26,655 bases of DNA from CAZOHN01 sp964579325. Its GTDB lineage: Bacteria > Pseudomonadota > Alphaproteobacteria > Rhodobacterales > Rhodobacteraceae. The DNA lies in assembly GCA_964579325.1 (NCBI GenBank), contig CAZOHN010000030.1, positions 1-26,655 of the forward strand, given 5' to 3'. This document shows positions 15,566-22,148 of this stretch, piece by piece (position 1 is the first letter of the stretch; each line of letters opens with the position of its first letter). Made by a program: the position numbers and the translations under genes. The notes under the pieces were generated by a model that ran no database searches, was not told the origin of the DNA, and saw only the letters and a program-made list of their open reading frames with translations.

Positions 15566-16666
15566 TCATCGGCCGCCCCGACGCTGCGCCGCCTCCTGCA
15601 GGCGCGTGGCCTCGCTGCCCAGCAGCCCGCCGATCTCGGTTTCCAGCCGGCTGCGCACCTCCTCCGGCAGGGCCGCCAGCGACGCCTGCATCTGCCCGTC
15701 GGCGAGGTTCTGCGCGAACACATCCTCCAGGGTGCGGGCCACCGCGCCGTCGAACTCTGCCCGGCCCAGCGCCGCGACGGCCTCGACCAGCGGTTCGAAG
15801 GCCTGGGCGGCGGCGCAGTCCGGCGACGCCGTCACCACCGGCGCACCCGCGTCGGAGGCGGCGGCAAGGATGGGCGCCAGCGGGATCTGCGCAACCCGCG
15901 CGATGTCCATCCCGGCCAGGGCCTCGCCGAGGCCGGCATCGGGGAAGACGTGGAACTCGCCCGCGCAATGGGGACAGACGACGCCGGCCATGTTCTCGAC
16001 GGCGCCGATCACCGGCAGACCGCGCTCGCGGCAGAAGCGGGCGGCCTTCAGGCTGTCCATCTGCGCCACCGCCTGCGGCGTCGTCACCAGCACCGAGGAG
16101 ACATTCGCGCCCTCGAGCATGTCGCACAGCGTGATCAGTTCGTTGCCGGTGCCCGGGGGCATGTCCACTATCAGGAAATCCAGCGGCCCCCAGTTGTAGC
16201 TGCCGATCAGGTGATGGATGAAATCATGCTTCCAGGCGTCGCGCCAGACGATCGGCACGGTATCCTCGGAGAGCAGGAAGGCCAGCGAGCCGACGCGCAG
16301 CGGATGGGCGATCGAGGGGGCGGTGAAGTCCAGCGTCCGGAGGCCAAGATGCGTAGTTCGCGTGTGCTGTCCGGCGAAACCGAAGAAGCGGCTCTGGTTC
16401 GGCCCGTGGATGTCGGCGTCGGCCATGCCCACGCGGAAGCCGCGCGTGGCGAGGCCGGCGGCAAGGTTCGCCGCGACGGTGGACTTGCCGACCCCGCCCT
16501 TGTTGGCGAGCACCAGCACGATCTGGTCGATCTCCTCCAGCCGCGCCTCGATCAGGCGGCGGTTGTGGTGGGGCTTGTCCAGCCCGCAGGTCGCTTCCTG
16601 CGGGCAGAACTGGCAGGCGTGGCCGAGGGCGCAGTCGAGCTTGGCGAGCTTCTCACCGAACTGCAT
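15566..16666 (-). CDS. Mrp/NBP35-like P-loop ATPase (iron-sulfur carrier family)
   Basis: A 366-residue cytoplasmic ATPase of the MinD/Mrp class. It has the deviant Walker A KGGVGKST (residues 56-63), MADADIHGPNQ for switch I, and IVDMPPGTGNE (about 167-175). An N-terminal cysteine set C12-x5-C18-x2-C21-x5-C27 resembles the N-terminal cluster site of NBP35 proteins, and C231-x2-C234 (CPHC) is the bridging-cluster motif of Mrp/ApbC. After the ATPase a helical tail of about 80 residues ends at TGA 15568-15566. It starts four bases after the gamma gene stop, with GAGGGC as ribosome site. A role in delivering Fe-S clusters to the molybdoenzyme is inferred from family and operon position. Confidence 0.88.
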   Translation of the reverse strand: MQFGEKLAKLDCALGHACQFCPQEATCGLDKPHHNRRLIEARLEEIDQIVLVLANKGGVGKSTVAANLAAGLATRGFRVGMADADIHGPNQSRFFGFAGQHTRTTHLGLRTLDFTAPSIAHPLRVGSLAFLLSEDTVPIVWRDAWKHDFIHHLIGSYNWGPLDFLIVDMPPGTGNELITLCDMLEGANVSSVLVTTPQAVAQMDSLKAARFCRERGLPVIGAVENMAGVVCPHCAGEFHVFPDAGLGEALAGMDIARVAQIPLAPILAAASDAGAPVVTASPDCAAAQAFEPLVEAVAALGRAEFDGAVARTLEDVFAQNLADGQMQASLAALPEEVRSRLETEIGGLLGSEATRLQEAAQRRGGR

Positions 16667-16670
16667 CCGC

Positions 16671-17432
16671 TCAGCCCTCGCCCATGTCGAGCAGGATCCA
16701 GCCGTCGGAGACATACTTGAAGCCGTCGCGTTGCTGCAGGCTGCCCTGCCAGAGGGCGAAGGCCATCGGCACCTGCTGGCGGCGGAAGGACACCTCGTAA
16801 TCGCCCGCGACGCCCAGCGGGCGCGACATCACCACGGCCCACTGGTTCGGCGCGCCCAGGTCCTCCAGATACTGCCCGTCGCCGGTCACCGATTGCTGCG
16901 GCAGGATCGTGGTGCTGCCATAGCCGCCCGCGGCAAGGTTCTGCACCGGGCTGCCATCGCCGCGCCAGTACCAGATGTTCACCGCCTCGCTCGGGCCCGT
17001 CCCCATCAGATAGGACGTGCTGTCGTCGCCGAGCGAGAACTGCACCGCGGCTGCGTCGGCGAAGCCGTTCATGGTCGTCGCCGCGTCCCTGGTGTCGTCG
17101 CGCCAGCGCATGCGGATATAGAGCCGGTCGGAGGTGCGCGCGAGGTTCAGATAGACGATGTTGCCGGGGCTGTCGTAATCCACGCGCAGCGCGACGGACT
17201 GGTGCACCGCAGGCGCGGGCAGGACGTGGACGCGATACTCGGGCAACCGCTGCCAGATCGCGTCGTCGGGGTCGTTGGGGCTGCGCAGGAATATCCCGTC
17301 CGGGATCCGCGAGACCTGCACCATGTCGCCGGGTTCGAGTCGAACAGTGTTTGCTTCGACGATGGGCTCGGCCGCCACGGGCAGCGCGAGGGCGGCGAGG
17401 ACCCCGAGGGCGGCGCTCAGCTTTCGCATCAT
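16671..17432 (-). CDS. type II DMSO reductase-family heme b (gamma) subunit
   Basis: A 253-residue periplasmic subunit that would carry a single b heme and pass electrons between the iron-sulfur subunit and soluble cytochromes. The N-terminus MMRKLSAALGVLAALALPVAA is a Sec signal peptide. The mature part resembles the ethylbenzene dehydrogenase-related heme-binding domain: a beta-sandwich with YLNLARTSDRLYIRMRW, GFADAAAVQFS and NIWYWRGDG. The family uses Met and Lys heme ligands; M in YLMGTG and K in DGFKYVSDGW are candidates only. ATG 17432 has GGAGA upstream. It lies after the chaperone gene, giving the order alpha, beta, chaperone, gamma. Confidence 0.85.
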   Translation of the reverse strand: MMRKLSAALGVLAALALPVAAEPIVEANTVRLEPGDMVQVSRIPDGIFLRSPNDPDDAIWQRLPEYRVHVLPAPAVHQSVALRVDYDSPGNIVYLNLARTSDRLYIRMRWRDDTRDAATTMNGFADAAAVQFSLGDDSTSYLMGTGPSEAVNIWYWRGDGSPVQNLAAGGYGSTTILPQQSVTGDGQYLEDLGAPNQWAVVMSRPLGVAGDYEVSFRRQQVPMAFALWQGSLQQRDGFKYVSDGWILLDMGEG

Positions 17433-17440
17433 TGGTCTCC

Positions 17441-18190
17441 TCATCCCCAGAGATTCTGCGATGTCGGTGCAGCAGCCACCGGCGGCGGCGTGTCGGGATC
17501 GCGGTAGGGGCCGACCCGGGCCTCCATTTCGGCCACCTGCCCGGGCGCCCATGCCGCCAGCGCCTGCAACAGTTGCGCGACGGTGGGGTCCAGATCCGCA
17601 ACGGGCTGGCGGCGCAGCTTGCCGGCGACACAGTCCAGCGTCGGCGCGGCATAGCGTGCCAGGAAATCCCGCTGTGCGCGCCGGGCGGGCGCGGCATCGC
17701 GCCCGTGCGCCAGGGCGCCGGCCTCGAGATGGCAGAGCACCGCGAGGAATTCCGACATCGCCGACAGGTGGTCGGGCTCGTCGGCGCGTCCCTCGTCGGC
17801 GACGGCGGACTTCAGCCCGAAATGGCCATAGAACCCGGCGACGTTGAGCATGAAGACCGGGCGGGACAGGCCCCTGAGCAGCTCTTCGTGATCGCCCGCC
17901 AGCAACGCGGCCACCGGCTTGCCGTTGCGGCCGTGCAGGAAGGCGGCGATGTAGCCCGCCTCGAAGCCGGCGAACTCCGCCGGCGGTGCGGGGCGGGGCC
18001 AGGCGCGCCCGGTCACCGCCCCCCAGACTGTGGCGAAGGCCTCGTGGAAGGCGCCCTCCGCGATCGCATCGCGAACTTCGGGCGTAGGGTGGGCCAGCGC
18101 CAGCGCAGCCAGCCGCCAGAGCGTCTCACGAGCGCGGGCGCGCTCGGCGGCATCGGAGACCGGAGGGCGGGGGGGGGCGGCGACCGACAT
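17441..18190 (-). CDS. TorD-family chaperone of the type II molybdoenzyme
   Basis: A 249-residue all-helical cytoplasmic protein of the TorD/DmsD/NarJ kind. It would hold the alpha subunit and its Tat signal until the molybdenum cofactor and clusters are inserted. Visible features are LWRLAALALAHPTPEVRDAI near the start, GFEAGYIAAFLHG, RPVFMLNVAGFYGHFGL and DEPDHLSAMSEFLAVLCHLEA, where the EPDH and EFL motifs are classic for the family. The ATG at 18190 shares its A with the beta-subunit stop (TGATG). It is not part of the mature enzyme. The name DdhD/SerD-type fits the operon position. Confidence 0.9.
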   Translation of the reverse strand: MSVAAPPRPPVSDAAERARARETLWRLAALALAHPTPEVRDAIAEGAFHEAFATVWGAVTGRAWPRPAPPAEFAGFEAGYIAAFLHGRNGKPVAALLAGDHEELLRGLSRPVFMLNVAGFYGHFGLKSAVADEGRADEPDHLSAMSEFLAVLCHLEAGALAHGRDAAPARRAQRDFLARYAAPTLDCVAGKLRRQPVADLDPTVAQLLQALAAWAPGQVAEMEARVGPYRDPDTPPPVAAAPTSQNLWG

Positions 18191-19170
18191 CAGCTCAACT
18201 TGAACATCTCGGCGTGGCGATAGCCGATGAGCGTGTCCATCAACTCGCTGGCGCCACCTTCGGCCTTCTTCTGCCGCTCGGCCTGCAGCGTCGCCAATGC
18301 GGCGGCCACACCGTCGCCGAACAGGCTCTCGAGATATTCCAAGGGCACGCGGGACTCGCCCGTGGGGGTGCCGTCGGCGCCGTACTTCGGCGGAGACAGG
18401 GGAGGCACATAGAACACCTGCGGGTTGGTGCCCCATTCAGGATGCAACGGCAACGCCACTCTCCACTCGTCCACGAGCTTGTGGATCGGCCCTTCGGTGT
18501 CGTCCCGGTAGCCGATCCAGCGGATACGGCCGACGCACTGCTTGGCGCAGGCGGTGGGCAGGCCCTTCTCGATTCGGGGATAGCAGAAGATGCATTTCTC
18601 CGACTTCGAGATCTGCTCGTTGAAATAGACCTTCTTGTAGGGGCAGGCGCCGACGCAATAGCGATATCCGCGGCAACGTTCCTGATCGATCAGGACGATA
18701 CCGTCCTCCTGCCGCTTGTAGATCGCATTGCGCGAACACGCTGCGAGGCAGGCCGGGTTCTCGCAGTGATTGCAGATGCGGGGGAGGTAGAAATAGTAGG
18801 TGTTGGGATACTCGCCCTCCCCCTCGTCCTCGTCCCAGTTGGCGCCCCAGGTCGGCTTGACGTTCGGGCGCAGCCACGGGTCGGTGCCCGTCATCAGCGC
18901 CTCTTCGTAATTGTATTCCCAGGGGATGCCGTAATCCTCGGCTGCAGGCTCGACCCCTAATTTCAGCGCACCGTCGCCGTCGAAGCCGCCACCCGACTGC
19001 TGATAATTGCGGGGATATCCCGAGCCCGGCATGGTCTCGACGTTGTTCCAGTACATGTATTCGCGGCCGTTGCGGTTGGTCCATTGCAGTTTGCAGGCGG
19101 AGGTGCAGGTGTGACACCCAATGCACTTGTTGAGATCCATCACCATGCTGATCTGGCGCTTGACGGCCAT
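18190..19170 (-). CDS. type II DMSO reductase-family iron-sulfur (beta) subunit
   Basis: A 326-residue electron-transfer subunit of the NarH/DdhB/EbdB kind. Four cysteine groups are seen: CIGCHTCTSAC; CNHCENPACLAAC; CRGYRYCVGACP; and CIFCYPRIEKGLPTACAKQC. In the third the second cysteine is replaced by tyrosine, which predicts one [3Fe-4S] and three [4Fe-4S] clusters, as in this family. There is no signal of its own, so it should be co-exported with the Tat-bearing alpha subunit. ATG at 19170 has GGGAGGA upstream. It follows alpha by 41 bases. The segment PNTYYFYLPRICNHC is strongly conserved in type II enzymes. Confidence 0.95.
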   Translation of the reverse strand: MAVKRQISMVMDLNKCIGCHTCTSACKLQWTNRNGREYMYWNNVETMPGSGYPRNYQQSGGGFDGDGALKLGVEPAAEDYGIPWEYNYEEALMTGTDPWLRPNVKPTWGANWDEDEGEGEYPNTYYFYLPRICNHCENPACLAACSRNAIYKRQEDGIVLIDQERCRGYRYCVGACPYKKVYFNEQISKSEKCIFCYPRIEKGLPTACAKQCVGRIRWIGYRDDTEGPIHKLVDEWRVALPLHPEWGTNPQVFYVPPLSPPKYGADGTPTGESRVPLEYLESLFGDGVAAALATLQAERQKKAEGGASELMDTLIGYRHAEMFKLS

Positions 19171-19211
19171 ATGCTGTCCTCCCGGGCGTCCCTTTGGTCT
19201 GCGGCGCGGCC

Positions 19212-21944
19212 TCAGGCCGGTTCCACGTCCACGCTGCTTTCGTGCGCCAGCTGGTTGGCGTTCCATTTGAACAGTTTGAAGCCGAGGTGCCCCCAGCCGC
19301 CGGCCAGCTCCAGCGGCTGGATCAGCGTGGCCATGGTGTCGTTCATGTGCTTGAACTGCTCGTGCTGGTGGTTCTCCCAGGCGTGCTCCATCATGATCGC
19401 CGTCTCGGGGATCGACGGATAGAACTTGGCCTGGGCGAAGAACTCGCCCGCGCTGTTGAACACCCGCACCTTGGATCCGTCGGTGATGCCCTTGGCGGCG
19501 GCCAGCGTCGGATTGATGTAGATGTTCGGTTCACCGCGCTGAAGCCGCATCATGTACTTGTTCGAACGCCAGTTGGTGTGGATTCCCCAGCGGGTGTGCG
19601 GCGAGTAGAACGCCAGCGGATAGTTCGACGCCCCGGTCCCGGCATGGTGGCGCGCGGTCGGGACGATGGCGCCGAGGCGCTCGAAGGTCGGATGGTCGCA
19701 GAAGAAGGTCATCCGGCCAGTGAGCGTTTCATAGGGGATCTTCCGCTCTGTCTGCGAGACGAACGGGTTGTAGGGCTCGTCGGGGGGCAGATCGCCATAG
19801 ATGCCCGCGGTCTCGTTCATCACGAAGAAGCCGCGCTCGGCCCCCTCCTCGAGCGTTGCGCCACCGAATTCGGGGCCGTTGTCGACCAGCCACTTCGTGG
19901 CGTCGTAGTCGGTCATCAGGGCGCCGTTCATGGTGTAGTCGTCATGGATGGTGTGGAGGTCGCGGGTGACGTCGCCGTCCTGAATGCTGCCGACCCCCTG
20001 GGCGATGGCGCGCTCCTGGATCTTGCGCGTCAGGATTTCCATGATGTCCCAGTCGGGCTTCGCCTCGCCGATGGGGTCCACGGGGCGGGAAAACACGTTG
20101 ACGAAGCGGTGATAGCCGGTGCTGCGCAGATCCCAGGCCTCGTAATGGCTTGCCGCGGGCAGTAGGTAATCGGCCCATTGCGCCGTGGAGTCCATCCGCA
20201 CGTTGATGTTGACAAACAGCTCCGACACTTCCTCGAGGATCCGCTCCCGGTACTTCGTTGCGAACTTGTTGCGGCGGAACTTGTTGTCGGCGATCGAGAT
20301 CAGGCCCTTCATGTCCCCGTGATAGGGCATCCAGCCCTGCGATATGCTTTCGTCGATCATTTCCGCCATTTCGTCGATGGTGAAACCAACCCGTTCCTTC
20401 AGCCGGTCGCTGTCGAAATACTCTCGGGCATGCTCCAGCATATGGCCGCGCTGGAATTCGCCGAGGCCCCCGGGCTCCAGCCGTGGGAACTTCTGGAAGC
20501 CGAACAGCGCCAGCTCCAGCCACTTCGGCTGGCTCCAGTCGGTCCAGGATGTGTCGATGCCGCCGGTCTTGCCGGCATGACCGGTCAGACCCAGCATCAG
20601 CGCCTGCGCCCAGCCGGTGTAGATGCCGTTAGAATAGCGGCCGATGTTGAAGCCCTGCATCAGGATGGCCTTGCGCGCCCGGGCGAAGGCGCGCGCCTCC
20701 TGCCGAACGGTGGCGGCGGCGACATTGGTGATGTCGGCCGTCGCCTCCGGCGGGTATTTCGCCGCCTCGGCCTTGACCTTCTCGAACACGGTGGTGACGG
20801 CGATGCCCTCGACCTCGAAGCTGCCCTCCAGCGCCGGATCGACACCGTCGAGCATCAGCGTCTTTTCCTCGGACCCCATCGAGCCCTTCATCGCCACCGG
20901 CGCGTCCGCGTTAAGGTCCCAGTGGTAGAACACCTCCTCCGAGCCCCCCTCGACGATGTCGGACTCGCGCAGGAGCCGGCCGGTATCGAGCCGCACCAGC
21001 GCGGGCAGGTCAGTCTGCTCTTTCATGAAGTCGGGCTTGTAGAGCTCTTCCTCGATGATGACCTGCACGAAGGACATCGCCAGGAACGGGTCGGTCCCGG
21101 GCACGATGGGGAGCCAGATGTCGGCATGGATCGAGGAGGGGTTGTAGTCCGGCGCCACTGACACCACTCGCGCGCCGTTCCACTTCGCCTCCCAGAGGTA
21201 ATGGGCATCAGGGATGCGGGTGGCGTTCGGGTTGAACAGCGTGAGCATGATGTAGTCGGCATCGAACCAGGCATCCGAGGTGAAGTTCTCCAGCGGATTG
21301 CCGTAGGCGAGATGCGCCCCGGTGTTCAGGTCGCCGACATCGGTGAAGATGTCGAGCTGCACGCCGCCGACGAGCGACGCGAACCGGTAGGGGGCGGCGA
21401 ACCGCACCATCGAGAGATTGCCCGAGCCGGTGTGAGTCATCAGCTTGCCGGGGCCGTGCTCGACGAAGATGTCGATGATCTTGTCGGCGATCTCGGTGGT
21501 GATCTCGTCCCACGAGACGCGCTGCCACTTGCCCTCGCCGCGCGCACCGACACGCTTGAGCGGATAGCGCAGCCGGTCCCCGTCATACATCGCGGAGGAG
21601 TGGATCGCCCCCTTCTGGCATCCGCGCGGGTTGGCGTCGGGCACGTTCGGATTGATCTGCGGATACTGCGCCAACTGTTCCTCGCGGATGACTATGCCGT
21701 CCTTCACATAGACATCGAAGGCGCAGTTCCCGACGCAGTTGATGCAGTGCGCGGCCTTGCCGATCCGGTCCCAGCTGAATTCGCGCCGATAGAGGTCCTC
21801 CCAGTCGCGATAGGGATACTCCTCCGCCAGGGTGTCCGCGATCGGCTCCAGCCGGTTCAGCGCCCAAGCCCGATCCGCGGCCAATATGCCCGCGCCGACC
21901 AGCGAACTGGTCGCCAGGAACTCCCGGCGCTTCATCCGCAACAT
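19212..21944 (-). CDS. type II DMSO reductase-family molybdopterin (alpha) subunit, DdhA/SerA-like
   Basis: A 910-residue catalytic subunit binding the bis-MGD molybdenum cofactor and one Fe-S cluster. The N-terminus has a twin-arginine signal (KRREFLATS, with WA before the mature part), so the folded enzyme acts in the periplasm. The cluster ligands are H66-x3-C70-x3-C74-x34-C109, the histidine-first pattern of type II enzymes. D201 in DIFTDVGDLNTG aligns with the aspartate that binds molybdenum in NarG and EbdA. Length matches dimethylsulfide dehydrogenase, selenate and chlorate reductases; ethylbenzene dehydrogenase alpha is somewhat longer. ATG 21944 has GGGAGGA upstream. Gene order favours a Ddh/Ser/Clr-type enzyme; the substrate is undetermined. 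Confidence 0.93.
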   Translation of the reverse strand: MLRMKRREFLATSSLVGAGILAADRAWALNRLEPIADTLAEEYPYRDWEDLYRREFSWDRIGKAAHCINCVGNCAFDVYVKDGIVIREEQLAQYPQINPNVPDANPRGCQKGAIHSSAMYDGDRLRYPLKRVGARGEGKWQRVSWDEITTEIADKIIDIFVEHGPGKLMTHTGSGNLSMVRFAAPYRFASLVGGVQLDIFTDVGDLNTGAHLAYGNPLENFTSDAWFDADYIMLTLFNPNATRIPDAHYLWEAKWNGARVVSVAPDYNPSSIHADIWLPIVPGTDPFLAMSFVQVIIEEELYKPDFMKEQTDLPALVRLDTGRLLRESDIVEGGSEEVFYHWDLNADAPVAMKGSMGSEEKTLMLDGVDPALEGSFEVEGIAVTTVFEKVKAEAAKYPPEATADITNVAAATVRQEARAFARARKAILMQGFNIGRYSNGIYTGWAQALMLGLTGHAGKTGGIDTSWTDWSQPKWLELALFGFQKFPRLEPGGLGEFQRGHMLEHAREYFDSDRLKERVGFTIDEMAEMIDESISQGWMPYHGDMKGLISIADNKFRRNKFATKYRERILEEVSELFVNINVRMDSTAQWADYLLPAASHYEAWDLRSTGYHRFVNVFSRPVDPIGEAKPDWDIMEILTRKIQERAIAQGVGSIQDGDVTRDLHTIHDDYTMNGALMTDYDATKWLVDNGPEFGGATLEEGAERGFFVMNETAGIYGDLPPDEPYNPFVSQTERKIPYETLTGRMTFFCDHPTFERLGAIVPTARHHAGTGASNYPLAFYSPHTRWGIHTNWRSNKYMMRLQRGEPNIYINPTLAAAKGITDGSKVRVFNSAGEFFAQAKFYPSIPETAIMMEHAWENHQHEQFKHMNDTMATLIQPLELAGGWGHLGFKLFKWNANQLAHESSVDVEPA

Positions 21945-21957
21945 CGCTGTCCTCCCT

Positions 21958-21976
21958 CTCCGAGCATCGTTCGGAG
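21958..21976 (-). promoter_or_regulatory. small hairpin in the leader of the molybdoenzyme mRNA
   Basis: CTCCGA (21958-21963) and its complement TCGGAG (21971-21976) are separated by seven bases, just upstream of the ribosome site of the alpha gene. It may affect message stability or initiation. A six-base stem can arise by chance, so this is weak. Confidence 0.35.
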
Positions 21977-22007
21977 ACCTCCACTCCGCACCATGCGTCC
22001 GAGACTC

Positions 22008-22036
22008 ATTCTATCGGAGCGTCGGCAGCCAGAGGC
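22008..22036 (-). promoter_or_regulatory. activator-type promoter of the molybdoenzyme operon
   Basis: On the minus strand TAGAAT (22013-22008) matches the -10 consensus in five of six positions. At the 17-base spacing the -35 position reads GCCTCT (22036-22031), which does not match TTGACA. A good -10 with no -35, right beside direct repeats, is the usual look of a promoter needing an activator. About 65 bases separate it from the start codon at 21944. Confidence 0.55.
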
Positions 22037-22039
22037 TGC

Positions 22040-22072
22040 GAAGTTGTGCGGAGTTGTGAACGACTTGTAAAC
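22040..22072. promoter_or_regulatory. three tandem 11-bp direct repeats, likely response-regulator site
   Basis: Read on the plus strand the repeats are GAAGTTGTGCG, GAGTTGTGAAC and GACTTGTAAAC, head to tail with an exact 11-base period. They lie between the divergent kinase and alpha genes and end four bases from the -35 position of the minus-strand promoter. OmpR/PhoB/TorR-family regulators bind direct repeats with about one helical turn per unit. The regulator encoded at 24548-25270 is the obvious candidate to bind here. Confidence 0.65.
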
Positions 22073-22148
22073 AAAACGGCCGGCGGCTTCTCATCGAGGC
22101 GTTTTGCTGCTTGTATGAACCAGCCAGCAGCGACAGGGAGGGCTCGAC

